Shown here in pieces: positions 37,201 through 52,200 of a DNA stretch of 64,000 nt (positions are counted from its first letter, which is position 1; every line of letters starts with the position of its first letter). This DNA comes from Siphonodentalium dalli (Eukaryota > Mollusca > Scaphopoda > Gadilida > Siphonodentaliidae), in NCBI GenBank assembly GCA_032622095.1, contig CP136061.1, forward strand, positions 62,809,127 to 62,873,126, given 5' to 3'. Position numbers and translations under genes: made by a program. The notes under the pieces were generated by a model. The model saw nothing but the letters and a program-made list of their open reading frames with translations. It made no database searches and was not told the DNA's origin.

Positions 37201-40200
37201 TAATTTGAGACTATAGATACTTCCCAGAAGATGAGGGCATCATGAGGCCTAAGCAGAATGAGGTCCCCAAAGGGTGAATTTAGTGATTCTAGCCTGCTGT
37301 GCAGGATAGCATCACTAAATTCACCCTCTGGGGACCTCATTCTGCAAATGACAAGCACACTATTTGCAGGCTTGTGTTCTACTGATAATGAAGTAACTGC
37401 CTTTGATTCCATTACATTGTCTAGTGAGCAGATTTTAATTTTTTTTACCTATTTTCTGTAAGTCAACCAGAGGTTGTTTGACCCACTGTGCTAACAATCG
37501 CTGGCCTTGTGCTGTCCGACATTTGTTGAGAAGTCCAACAACACACTGACTCTGATTTCCACCTACAGTTTAGTAAGTTATAAAAAGCAGATATTATTTA
37601 TATATATATATATTTTTACTCAACTCTTTAGGTGACATAAAGCTGTCTATTTTTTAAGAGTAAAAGGGTAAACTGTTATATTTTTACTAATACAAAAGTG
37701 ACAATATAGGAGTAAATCTAATTGTGGTAATTCCTAACATACACAATATTAGAGGTATTTTGTTTCTATTGGCATAATATTAACAGATACATTATGCAGG
37801 GGATAACAAAAGAAGCTGAATCTGCTTATTAATCAACAATTCATTATTCATATGAAACAGGCATAGATCCTAGAAAGAATTACATTGTAACAAGTATTAG
37901 GAACATAGACAAAGCAGCTACAAAACCAATTTAAGACATACATCAGTAAAACAATAGATGTGAGTAAATGTTTCCTAACCTTCACTTGCATTATGGACTA
38001 GGTTGAGAGCTCTGACGGCAGCAGCATCCAATCTCATATACTGACTCAAGTCAAATGACTTCAAAGAAAACTGTCCGAAGTTCCCTTCATCCGACAACAA
38101 CTTGAAAGAAAAATAGACAAGTCTTTAAAGTGAGACACTCCACAGGTGTGAACAGATGTAAAAAGAGCATAATATTGTTCAAGACAAATTAGGAAAACAA
38201 TGCTATTCACATAATAAAACTCTTTGTTGGCAGGTTAGTTTCTCGATGTTTTTCATTGATTCAGTTTCTTTCAGTAAATTAAAAGAAAATATGTATCTCT
38301 TTCGGGTCACAATTACAACATTTTTTTTAACAAAATCAATTTCAAGACAAACACAGACATAACTGAAGATTGAGTATATTATATTATCTGATGAAGTCAA
38401 GCGTTCCCTGCGAAATCTCTCTTCGAGTCAAAAAGATCTTGACTAACATGGAGGGGACTAACAAGATGGGTTCTCCCCTTGCTACTATCCAAGCATTTCC
38501 ACGAGATTGCCTGATATTTCTGTTTAAAAAATAGCCCCTTTTATGGTCCCATTAGAAAGTAGGTATTATATAAATAAGAACAAGGGTTCAGCATCGAAGA
38601 TGGCGCCTGTCGAGTTCTTCGCCCATAAGAGTGAATATGACCAGTCGAGAATCACTAAAAATGGCCAAACTGAGGAAACGTAACTCAGAACTAACGGCCG
38701 TAACTCAAGTAAATCTATCAGGGTATTGTTGTGAAAGATACCAAATATGAATGGAATCGGTTGACATTTGTTCAAGTCATCACCCGCAAACTGTCCGTTG
38801 TCAAACCATACTAAAAATTCTAATTAAAATTGATATTAATTGATAGAATCATTTCTGGACAGGTGTCCTTGATTCATATCTATTATTTTATACTCCGGAA
38901 ACTATATAAAACTTGTTGTACACTATCTTCAACAGTTACCTTTTGTTTGCTGTGTATTCACATTATGAACTTAAGGCACAAGCAGACGTAAACCGTTTTT
39001 GGACATATTTAAGAATTCAAGTTTAAAAACTTAAAATTTAAAACTGTGCGAAAATTTACAAACGAGTAACACAGTACTGAGAAAATTATATCGACTTGAT
39101 TTCCACTGTTCTTCACAAACTTAGATACCTTGAAAGGTACCGTGATACTTACTTCAAGATAGCGTATAACGGCAGATAAGGCAAACACACCATGTGTCTT
39201 GTCAACTTCGGCTGAAATCAATAGCAAAACAGAAAGTCGAATTACCAAAAAATTGGCTATTCCTTAAAATCCAAATGGTAAGACAATTACAGCTATAACT
39301 ATAGTCTGTGTAGTCGACTAGATTACTGAGAGGCAAAAACCATGAAGTGGGATGGTTGCCATGATTTTTAGGTTATGTTTATCCAGTGAGGGATTTTTAG
39401 GAGTTGACTAGTCGACATCGGTAATCACTAGTCGATTCGTCAGACCCCTCCCAAAATTTCCCGTTTCTATGCTGATAGGTATTAAATGGGCTGTGTGGTA
39501 TTGCAGATGTAAACTTTTTAATATCAAACTTTCCTTTTAGAATGTTCAAACGCCTCAATTGTTGGTGGTTAATTTGCTTAAGCTACATGCCAATACCGCT
39601 AGAGGATATTTGTCCCAGGGTCTATCATCAACCTACCATCCAATGATCAAAATAATGTATATACACGATAGTGATTGGTAGATAAACATGCTGGTGAACA
39701 GCACCATAACTTGATTCTGAAAACGGAAGTACTACATCAACCTGTGGCAGGCAACATTTTTTTTGGTGAAAATGTCCCACTGAATCTGTCTACCGAGCCT
39801 TATTTCAGATCAAACATTGATCGTTTACAAGCCTATTTTAATGTGTCTGACTTTTGCAGAATGAGGGCACTTACGCTTTGAAGTCTTCGATGATCAACAA
39901 AAAAGAAACCGTACCAACACATGTGCTTCATCAAACTAACAATACAATAGGGCTTTAACACTTTCATGATGGTGATGGGAGCTGCACTGGTGCAGCATTA
40001 AAGAATGTGTGCCAGTGCTTTCTCTTATACATGCGAGTCTCCCATTGGGAGCCTCGCATATATAAGACAATGCACTGGCTCACAAGGTCATTGTAAATAT
40101 TGTTTTGACAATGCATTCTCTAATATATGTGAGGCTACCTGTGGGAGACTCGCATATATAAGAGAATGCATTGGCACAGGGTTTTTTCCGCAAAAATTCA

Positions 40201-43200
40201 GGATGATCCAGTCATGGAAGGGTTAACAAGTTAATTATGTGTTCCGATGGATTAACTGCTACATTTTCCGTGATAATTTGGCCATGCTGTCGTGATAATA
40301 TATAGGTAGTGGTTTGTCCCGACTAGTCGACTAGCAGATTTTGGGATCGTCAAAGTTAATAATTGTGTTGACGTCAATTAGTCGGATAATCGTTTCAACA
40401 CTAATTGTAATCTTCAGTTCTATCAACTATGCAATGTGTTTAAGGAATATGACCAAAATACCACATGTAGAGTACACTATAAAATACATTTTAACATTTG
40501 CTTCTTTTTTTGATAGTTGCATATTAAGTTTGATGAAGTTCAGATTAGATATGCAGCCTGTAGGTCATGTGAAAGGAATTGTAAATGGATGTATGTAGGG
40601 TTGTGCATAATTCATGATGAAAGCTTATCTTGACTTTTTTAAAGGAACCCAAGCCACTCGCAGTGGGTAAATGTGCAAAAAATATTTATGTCTATAAATA
40701 CATCACCACTGAGAAGAACATGGAGAAATTGATCAACTTTATTCTTATACTCATTAATGATAGTTCTCCAATAAGGAAATTTTGCGTGTTGAAACCATTA
40801 TTACTAGCATGTAAAACAAAACTGTTACATTGGTCAACAAACATAGCTAATTGTGTAGTTAGTTCAAATAGTTTAGTCTGAATAGGTTTTTTCAGAAAAT
40901 TTCAATTCTACTGTAACAGTAATGTTTACATAACAATGTTTTGAAATGCGAAATATCGTTATCATGTGTTATTAATAATGAAAATAAGAACAAAGTCTAA
41001 TTTTACATGTACTTGTCAATAACATTTAAAAAAATGTATGTCATTTCGCATGAACCCACTTCGAATGCCTTGGGTACTTTTAAGGCTGAGCTAACATTTG
41101 TATAGCTTCACATAGATAATTGAGTAAAAGATTCTGTGAATACAAAAATTAACTCACGCAATGTAGCACTGTTTGGTTGTTCTCCTTTCTTGAATTTCAA
41201 CAATCTATTCAGGTCTTGAACAATATCCTTTGAAGAAAAATCCCCTGCAAGAGAATGGAATAAAAATGATAAGATAAAACAGCGACCAATGTCTACACTA
41301 GATTTCCTGAAGTGTTGAAGATCATGATATCTGTCTGACTGCATTAAAATATTAGAAGTTATGAACAGTCCAAGCAGTCATATGTCACGAAATTCCAAAG
41401 CAGCTATTTTCTCCACAACAGAATAACAGCTTCATAAAATACCATGAATTGGCATAAAACACCATGAATAGTCTACTATGGTAAGTTTATATCTGCCACA
41501 GTGGTCATTTAATGACTGGAAGTTTAAATTAACACTTAAGACTTTTAAGCATAGAAACTATATTATTTCAAATCACATAGGAACATTGAAGATGATCTTA
41601 GGATGATAAACCCTCAGAACCGACAGATCAGACCTTTGATTTTGAAAAATGCAGGCACACAATTTTGTTTTTGTGCACCTACAGCGAATAAACTATGCAT
41701 GTACATGTAAACAGGTATATAATACACTCAAATAACATTGCTTTGTGCTATTTTGATAACATAAAACTTCAAACAATTTAAAGTGTTCATTGTTGGTTGT
41801 GACTTCACCAAACATTTCCTTCCTGCGATTGTTTTGCATAGCGCGGACTTCCGAGTGGGATCACAGTGTCACTGTTAAGTTATTATGGCAAACTACAGTA
41901 ATGCTCTAAGTAATCGACTCCTTAACCACAGCAGAATTATGGGTAACTTTTCAGGATTTAGTCGGAAATATGGCTTGATGCCATTCATTGGAAAGCTCTC
42001 GCCGAGAGCTATCCGATTAATGGCAACAAGCCATATTTCCGACTAAATTCTGAAAAGTTACCCATAATTCTGCTGTGGTTAAGGAGTCGATTAATTAGAG
42101 CATTACTGTAGTTAACCGTACTATATCCTCATTCCGTTTTGTACGGATCTGTTTCATTGTGAATCTGAGTCAAAATCTATCACTGTGATGCACATATGCT
42201 CAAGTGATGATGTTACAATGTCAATGATTGTTTTGACAATGATGTGTCTTTGATTGCTTTGATTGTCTGCGACACACACACATTGAACATTTAAACAAGA
42301 TGTGTTCAAAAAACACTTTTTTGTATAACCTTATGATGCTGTGATTTCTCAGCCCAATGCTTACTGTGTTGTATTTTTTCAGTTAAGCATTTGAGTCAAC
42401 TCGACAAAGATCGTGAGGCGCGCATCGTTTTGTATGGTATGTTTTAATTCTAGGTGCGCAATTGTGCACCTCCAAATCAAAGGACTGACAGATTGACCCC
42501 ATGTAAGCTAAAAAAAAAATAATAACATTCCTACATTCATTATGCCACACCCCTATTCAATTAGGGTTAGTTATTCAGAAACATCAGTTACAAATTTGTT
42601 TAGCGGTGATTGGTGATGCAATTTACACAGCGAATAAAGAAAATATCAAGAATATATTTCATAGAGACAGATTATACCTCTCTTCTTTTCTGTGATGAGC
42701 AAACCACTTCGTTGCAGGACCTGTCGGAGTTGTACGTGCTCAGATATATCTCCAGGTGAAACAATACATTCTCTGGGACTCAGCTGGACTATCAGTGCCT
42801 GTAACAGTTAAGATTTTCGATATCTAACCCTTTATTTACTAAATGGATTCTCCGATTCAGTTATAACAGTTATACATTGGAATGGTCTATTATTCATTTG
42901 GAGGGATGTTAAGGATATATTAGCAGATGATAGCATGACAAAAAGATAATACAAGTGCAGCAGAAATCATATTTATTGGTGGGAAATGTAGACAATAAGT
43001 TCAACAAAAGACCTATGGTCGTTTGTTGAACTTTTCATCTGAACATTTCAGAAGGGAACAAATCATCAATGAGTCATTACTTCTTTATTTTGATATCGGC
43101 TGAAATATCAGCCCGAGGTAACTTCATATTAGCCTGAGATCAAAGGTTGATATGAAGTTAACGAGGGCTGATATGTCTCAGCTGATATCCAACTAACCAA

Positions 43201-46200
43201 GTATTACCTTGTTATTAATTAGATCAATAGTATATGGTAATACATTTACAACCCATTCCAATGTAAGTTCATCTGTGTAAACTTAAGATTGAATGGACAG
43301 CAGGTAGAATGTAATCAAAATCACTAAATTTGTAACTGTGGTGGTGATGATGATGCTATATGGCTAAGTATTCACAATTTCCATTGAAATTATGTAGTAA
43401 GCAACAGTTTGATCTGGCATGAAACATTCACCAGTACTTCAAGTCAATTTTGAAATTATCATAATATCGGACTATCACTGTGACTAAACTCTACGAATGG
43501 TGAGAGTTAGTAGAGTTTGGTGGGTTATCAGCTGAGTTTAAAGTGTTATTAGCTGAGTTTGGAATGATATCAGCTGAGGTCAATAATAGGTCGCTGTAAT
43601 ATATAATTAATAAACACCAAAATGTACGGTATATTCAAGCTTTGCATAATATAGAAATATTATATTTGTAATCCCAAACGTGTAATTCAACCTCCTTCCT
43701 GTTCTGAAATACACATAAAATAGGAGATAAAACTTCAGCTATTCTCTTCCCTTTTCTCAATGACGTATTAGTTTTGTCTGATTTGAATATAAATTTACAA
43801 TGCAACAGTGAAAATCCAAAGCAATGGTAAATATCCACTCTTTATACAAATTAACAAACACAATCCTGAAAAAATATGGTTTAAAACCAACACGAGTCCT
43901 TAAAGGGACAGAAGGCCCTCACAGTGGGTAAATGTGCAAAAAAATATAAAAGTCTGTAAAATATCAGCTCAAAGAAAAACATGGAGAAATAGATAAACTT
44001 TGTTCTTCTGTTCATTATTGATAGCTCTCCAATAAAAAAATTTTGGGTGTTGAAACCAATGCTATGTAAACAGAAATGTTACAGTGATTTGTCAATAAGC
44101 ATCACTAATTGTGTAGTAAGTTGAAATATTTTAGTCTGAATATTATTTTCAAAATATTTTTCAGTGGTTTGACCTTTTCCAATGTTTACCATCAAGTTTT
44201 GATTAAACTTTGGTATCTTATTGGGACTAATTTGACTTTTATCAGTAATTTCACTGTAACAGTAATGTTTACATAAAAATGGTTTTGAAATTATCGGATT
44301 ACAGACTTCTATGTTATATCACATGTACCAACTTTGAATGCCTTGAGTCCCTTTAAGTTCTTGAAATAAACTAATTAGTCGAAATAAACTAATTAGTCAT
44401 CACTATGTAGACAGTCTAAAGTTTAAAATTTTATATTTATATTGGTTATGGATGAAGTGTGTTTTCGTTAGTCTCCTGAAAAAAAATTTGGAGGAACAAT
44501 ATTGATTAATCTAAAATAATGCTATTGGCTCATACCTCGAGATTTGTAAACTGTTCACTGTCTGAAAATTCACTGATGAGTAACTTCCTCAGGGTAGCAT
44601 CAGCATAGCCAACTCCAATAACCTACAAAGAGGTGCATGACTATCACACATTGTAATTATTTTTAAACAGGTAGAAAATGAAAATAATGCATGGATTAAA
44701 GGGGACTGTACAATATTCATTCGCATGCTGCTTTTGACTTCAACAACAAAGAAATGTAAAGGTCCCGAAAGGTGTAGGTGGACAGAAATGTTTATTGTTT
44801 TGCAGTCAGTCCCACATCACCAGAATGGATGGACAGAAGAGATGACCAGGGTTGGCACAGGACTAAAAGTTTTGCCAAATTAAATTGATGGTCTAATGGA
44901 TCATTCCACACACATTCATTAGTGGGAGGAGCTAACGGTTGCTATGAGACAAGGCATCTGCAGAAATAATTTAATGAATTTTATGCTTTCGACAAGCTAG
45001 TGTTATTAATATTATATATAGTAGCAATGTTGTAATAAATCTCTAAGCAACACCCGGGAAACTACATCTACTAGTAATCTTGCTACACAGTTATGAAATT
45101 TAGTACAAGAATCAGTCATCCATATTACAGTAATGCTCTAAGTAATCGACTTCTTAACCACAGCAGAATTATGGGTAACTTTTCCGGATTTAGTCGGAAA
45201 TATGGCTTGTTGCCATTCATCGGAAAGCTCTCGGGGAGAGCTTTCCGATGAATGGCAACAAGCCATATTTCCGACTAAATCCGGAAAAGTTACCCATAAT
45301 TCTGCTGTGGTTAAGAAGTCGATTACTTAGAGCATTACTGTATATCGACTGTATCAGTGTTGAAGACAAATAGAGCCATGAATTAATCAGGCATCATTCA
45401 CAATTGGCTGATAAACCTATTATCTTATACTCACTGATCATAAAACTCCAACTATCATTGACATATGGAATACAATGCCATCATTAATATGGATTGTCAC
45501 AATGACTGTGTGTCATGCCATGCATTACCCTAAGTTTCTAACAGACAAAAAGGATTAATTGTAAAAACAGTATTAATTATTTTTTGCTGTTTTGTGCATA
45601 GTGATGTAATCTTTCTTGAGAGGCGAACATTGAGCCTGTTACAGACAAATTTCATATACCAACCTGAAGTAAACTTTACAAAACATAATTTTTTTCGGAC
45701 TGTCTGACTGTTAACCAGTCATTAACTGTCCATATATCGATTGTCCGTCATTTCATTTGTGTCAGTCTGTTAGGGACTTTCAATAGCGTTTTCGGATCTG
45801 GTTGTTAATTTCTGTTTGTTTATGTAAATCATGCACACATATCCTATAATCCGCATGCGATGATGCATTCTAACTAGATCGTACAAAATAGAATTAAAGA
45901 CCCACTTGCAAAAATTGTGCCAAATTAAATTATTTTTTTTTTGCCAATTTTTTTTGGCCATATAATAGCAACTTTGGCAAGTGGAGGTGACTAGCTCAAT
46001 CAGAGTGATTTCACTAAGGTGCTTTACAATTAACTAAAATTCATAATATATTCCTCAAATAGTTCAAGTACAATCTCTATAATGTGACATTAACTTACCC
46101 TTTGACCTGCATCTGATGACACCTTAACTGCTATGACTCCGACACTTGTAGACAGTTCTGCATTGGTGAACAATATGTCTTCAAACTGGGTCAGGTTACC

Positions 46201-49200
46201 GGGAGATGCCTGAAACATGGAATAAAATATCCCTCGTGCTAGAAATTCACACACAGATAGATGGCATTCTCAAGAAATGTATGCACATAACACAATATAG
46301 ATGTTAACCCTTTCACGACTGAAGCTTCCTGAACTTTTGCAAAAACCCTGTGCCAATGCTTTTTCTCATATATGCGAGCCACCTCTGATATATAAGAGAA
46401 TGCATTGGCCTAACGATATTTACCTTGATCTTGTAAGCCAGTGCATTCTCTAATATATGAGAGGCTCCCTATGGGAGACTCATATATATAATAGAATGCA
46501 CTGGCACAGGATCGTTAATGCTGCACCTGTCATTAAAGGGATAATAAACCGGCAACACAATTCAGTTGCATAATTTCTGGTCACAAGAACCAAAGTTATC
46601 ATCTCGAAGTAAAATGTGAATGCACTATTAGTACATCGAATAAGTGCCATAACTCTGGTAAAAATTGACGACCAGAAGCCGAATTCAAACTTTACCTTTA
46701 TTTTGTGGTAGTAAAGCTACATACCAAATTTCGCATCATTCTGGTCTGAAGAAGCGATACTTGCCCATGGCTATTTCATGAGCATTCTGGGTGACTAAAA
46801 TGCAAGCTAATTTTGGGCTAGATATGAGCAACTGAAATGATGTGATTTCATGACTATTTCTAAATACACATTGGTGAGTAGTTCCCTTAGGAAATGTTCA
46901 GATAATAAGTTCACCTAACAAACTTATTATCTAAATATTTCACACCAATGACTACTAATCCTTCTGCAATTCTTTTATATCTTTGTCTGTCTGTATTCTG
47001 CTTATATTTCCTGAAAACTCCTCCAGATGAATAATAGACCATTCCACTGTATACTTTTATAACTGAATGGAAGATTCCGTTTAGTAGAGAAAGGGTTAAG
47101 AATGACGACTGCCAGTGAACTGGGTACTATTCGAAGATCTCACCTTATAAGCCAGCGAACTGGGTGCTATTCGGAGATCTCACCTTATAAGCCAGACAAC
47201 TGGGTACTATTCTGAGATCTCACCTTATAAGCCAGCGACCTGTTTACTATTCGGACATCTCACCTTATAAGCCAGCGAACTGGGTACTATTGGAAGATCT
47301 CACCTTATAAGCCAGACAACTGGGTACTATTCGGAGATCTCACCTTATAAGCCACACAATTGGGTACTATTCGGAGATCTCACCTTATAAGCCACACAAC
47401 TGGGTATTATTCGGAGATTTCACCTTATAAGCCAGTGAACTGGGTACTATTCGGAGATCTCACCTTATAAGCCAGCGAACAGGGTACTATTCAGACATCT
47501 CACCTTATAAGCCAGCGAAGTGGGTACTATTCGGACATCTCACCTTAAAAGCCAGTGAACTGGGTACTATTCAGAGATCTCACCTTATAAGCCAGCGAAC
47601 TGGGTACTATTCGGACATCTCACCTTATAAGCCAGTGAACTGGGTACTATTCAGAGATCTCACCTTATAAGCCAGTGAACTGGGTACTATTCTGAGATCT
47701 CACCTTATAAGCCACACAACCGTTACTATTCGGAGATCTCACCTTATAAGCCACACAACTGGGTACTATTCGGAGATCTCACCTTATAAGCCACACAACT
47801 GGGTACTATTCAGAGATCTCACCTTATAAGCCACACAACTGGGTACTATTCAGAGATCTCACCTTATAAGCCAGCGAACAGGGTACTATTCGGTAATAAT
47901 TCGAACATCTCACCTTATAAGCCAGCGAAGTGGGTACTATTCAGAGATCTCACCTTATAAGCCAGTGAACTGGGTACTATTCAGATATCTCACCTTATAA
48001 GCCAGTGAACTGGGTACTATTCAGAGATCTCACCTTATAAGTCAGCGAACTGGTAACTATTCGGACATCTCACTTTATAAGCCAGTGAACTGGGTACTAT
48101 TCAGAGATCTCACCTTATAAGCCAGAGACCATTCATTATTTTTGGAGCCACCTTTATTTTTATAAACTTCGACTCTGTACTGTCGAACCAGCAACAGTTC
48201 CTTCACAAATGATTCGAAGTTAAGCTTGCTAAGCACAACAGATTCAAGCTTGTTGCTTCCTGCAAGATAATCAAATATGCAATGAGGATCAATATAGAGA
48301 GTAATCACCTGATTAAACTGGTGACATGAAATAATTCACAAGAGGCAGGGACGTTGTACAAACACGAGAGTTGTTTAGTCCCACATGAATCTGGGTCGCT
48401 CACTTAGATCACTTCTCGCCCATTTTAGATGTGGTGTGCTCCCCCTACGAATCGAAACCGGTCATTTCAAAGTGGAAAAAGCAAATGAACGCTTAGCTGT
48501 ATGCACATTTTGTACTGATGCAGATCCTAAAAACGAAAAACATTTCCTAATAAAATGTAAATTATATGATAACATAAGAGAAAAGCTTTTGAAAAGATTG
48601 ATGATGATTTCAATGAAATTAGAAAACCAGAAGACAAAGCTAACAACATTATATTAAACAATTACCCAAGAGAATGCCCAATATTAATACAGTAATGCCC
48701 TAAAGAATCGACTCCTTAACCACAGCAGAATTATGAGTAATTTTTCAGGATTTAGTCGGAAATATGGCTTGTTGCCATTCATCGGAAAGCTCTTGGAGAG
48801 AGCTTTCCGATGAATGGCAACGAGCCATATTTCCGACTAAATCCTGAAAAATTACCCATAATTCTGCTGCGTTTAAGGAGTTAATTATTTAGGGCATTAC
48901 TGTATATAGAAAGCACACAAACTAAGATCTTACAAGAAATACACAAAATAATGTTGAGTATCATAGGCTCTGCAACACTGGAAATGTGCATAAGCGTGAA
49001 GTATATTTTGTATATTAATTTTAAAATGACAGCGTGCGCAACAAGTAGAATGTAAGAGGAATGTGAGAGGCTAGAGTGAGAAAAGTATGTGAGGGAGAGA
49101 GAAAGGTAAGAATGAAAGTCAAGTGAGTATGACAACTTTATATGCATTAAAGTGAGTATGTGAGTATGACAACATTTATATGCATTAAAGTAACATATAG

Positions 49201-52200
49201 GCCCAAAAGGCCGGGTGCTCTTTGTAACACATTTGTGATATTTGCTTTTCTATGTTTTGTATTTTATGTTAATAGCATGTGTCACTCAAATAAATAATCA
49301 AAGAACAACTACAAAACCTGAGTTATAGAGATAGAATAGGATGATTGGAATTTGATTTTTATGAAATCAAGAAGACTACGTGGTGACTTAATGGAGACAA
49401 GGAAATATCTTAACGGTCAGTAAAATATCAGTACAGAATATCTCTTCAAAAATGGTTATATGCAAACACAAGAAGACAGTGTCAGAAGCTGCAGCTTGGA
49501 TGATACAACAAAGACATTGGGGATTTTTTCAGTAAATGAAATGAATCAATAGTGATCACATGGAATAACTTACCAGAATTAATTGTTAGTGCTAGATGTC
49601 TAGATCCCAAAAGTAATATTATTTATGCAATCAGAAAGATGCATTGCTTATTACCCCATTTTGCAATGTTGGATTAACTTTTTGCAATACATTTGGTACT
49701 AAAGGTAAAATGATTTGTTCCTTATTAAATTATATTGATGTTGTTCGGCTTTGCCAGAACTAAGCCTTCTGCCATGATCAAAATCTCTCTACCACAATTT
49801 TTAGCCCATAACCAGTGTTCAAGCTGGACCGAAAAATCTTCTGGCCAAAAAAGTGGCCAAATGAAATTTTTAGTGACCAAATAAAAAAAGAATTGGCCAA
49901 ATGTTTTTTGGCCAAATTAAAAAAAATAATATACAATAGATAGTGAAGCCCAAAGGGCCAAAAATTAAATCCTCATTTTCTGGGCTCACAATTGATGACT
50001 AAATTATAGTTTTTAAATATATAACTCTCTGACTCTATGTCGCGTCGCTGACACCATGTTCGACAACTAATTGGGTGTGATAGTTGTCATTGCTATTTTC
50101 GCCGAAATGAAACAACAGTTCTTTTGCTTATTATTGTGAGGTGTTGAATACCTATTGTTGTATTACTAACCTTTATGGTATGAAGCCCGGTTGTTATTAT
50201 AAGATGGGTGGCAGTTTACGACACATTGTGTAACTGACATGCCATCGCTGGTACATCGAATTATAGGACAATGCATATAAGTATTTAATCTTACATACTG
50301 ACTAATCAACAAAATAATAATCATTATACTATAACAAGTGCAGAGATTAAGTTTTTGACGATTAGTAATCACCATTGTACAACCATCAATCAATCAATGC
50401 TCCTTTACAAAATATATTTGGGTTGTCATCGTATGATGTATCGGAAGTACAAAACCCACGTATCAAACAACCGGCGATATTCAGTCGCCTAACTTTGTTG
50501 AGCTATTCAGCGTTTTTTTAATTAGATTTCTGTATCCATTTGTGGTAAAAAAAAAGTTTGGCCAAATGAAATTTTTTGTGGCCACTTGCGCGAACAGTGT
50601 CCATATTGACCCTCCAACCCCCAGCTAACAATCCTTGATGTTTTTGGTATTCCTCAATCTGATCTAACCTTGCTCTGTAATATAATTATAAACAAGCTCA
50701 CCTCCTCCAAGATATTTTACAACACCAACTGTCTTGTATACTTCTCTGGCCACAAACAGAGCTTCTGAACCATGAACTGTATAGTATTCCTGTAGTCAGA
50801 TGAGAAATCAAATTAGTTTATCAGCGAGTTAACAAACTGTTATCATCCTCGAATCCCCGAATGTCCAATGAAACAGAGTATGTTTATCTCCACGAAAAGC
50901 ACTTGCCATGGAGAGAGAGCTCCTTTACCGGTGTATCATATCCCTGGTTACGTTCCAATTGGTTAATCAGAACTGCACTCAACAATTTCCTGTTAATCAA
51001 TGACGCCTAATTGCAAGCGACTGCATTTGATTACACAACTCCTGTCTGCACAATGACATATTCGACACGCTCCATTCAAATTAGTGAACGAAATACTGAA
51101 GTTGGCAGTTATCGACCAATCAGAATTTGTGTTTTAGAACGATTTTTAACTTGAATTAAAATCTAGTATGAGTGCATGGAATGATTTGTCAATGATTTCA
51201 CCAGTCACCGCTTCGCTGGTTATTACATAACAGTTAACTCTCAACATGCCAGTGCTGTGTGCTTTTAACCAATAGTGTGCAAAACAACTCCACCACACAA
51301 TTGCTTTAGGAACTTGTTATTAGGCCCCTGCGAATATTCGATATGCGTTTTGTTATTCAATTTGACACTGATATTTGATTCAAAATCGATTCGACTTTGA
51401 AGAAACGAATAGCAATTTTGAATACACCAAACCAGTGAACGCGAACATAATGAAATTATCGGTAATATTTTAACATTCACAACTACTGCGAAATATAAAA
51501 GTAGATACACTCGCAAGTATAATCTCACAATCTGTCATTGAAGAAATATTGGGTGTCTTTAATTGTCGATCCACCTTTCACAATAAAGATGACAATATGT
51601 TTTATTTAATAGATAGTTCTAACATACGGACGAAAATGGGAAACATATCTTTATCTTATGATTTTGGCAAGCAAGATTATGAAATTTTCTATTTGATATT
51701 CGATTCGTTTTCAAATTTTTTGAGAGCTATTCGATTTGATCAAAAACTATTCACAGTGGCCTACTTGTTATCAAATATTGGGTAATCGGGGAAATTATCA
51801 ACATCATCATAGACGACCAGTAATCATTTCCTGTAAAATAATTTTTAACTCTTTCATTACTAATGGATTATGCCGGAAACTGAACACAAATGCACCGTGG
51901 ATCATTGTTTTCATACAATTGCTTAACAGGCCTAAATCAGTGGTCTTTTGTTTTATTGATTCATAGCAGTTTGTTTTGATATCAATTGATACACTATATA
52001 GTTGGACGAAGTTTTAACCCTTCCATGACTGGAGCTTCCTGAAGTTTTTTGAAAACCCTGTGCCAATGCATTCTCTTTTATATGTGAGTCCCTCATATGG
52101 GGCCTCGCATATAAAAGAGAATACATTAGCCTAACAATATTTACCTTGACAGCCAGTGCATTCTCTTATATATGCGAGGCTCACCATGGGAGACTCGCAT

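Noticed and set aside
40005-40226. Short ORFs containing SYICEA or LAYIRECTG
   Set aside because: These phrases recur wherever the family B MITE occurs (for example 17036, 23614, 52146) and are translations of its hairpins.
36531-48125. CRISPR-like arrays
   Set aside because: The repeats are head-to-tail with no unique spacers, and the DNA is from an animal genome with introns.
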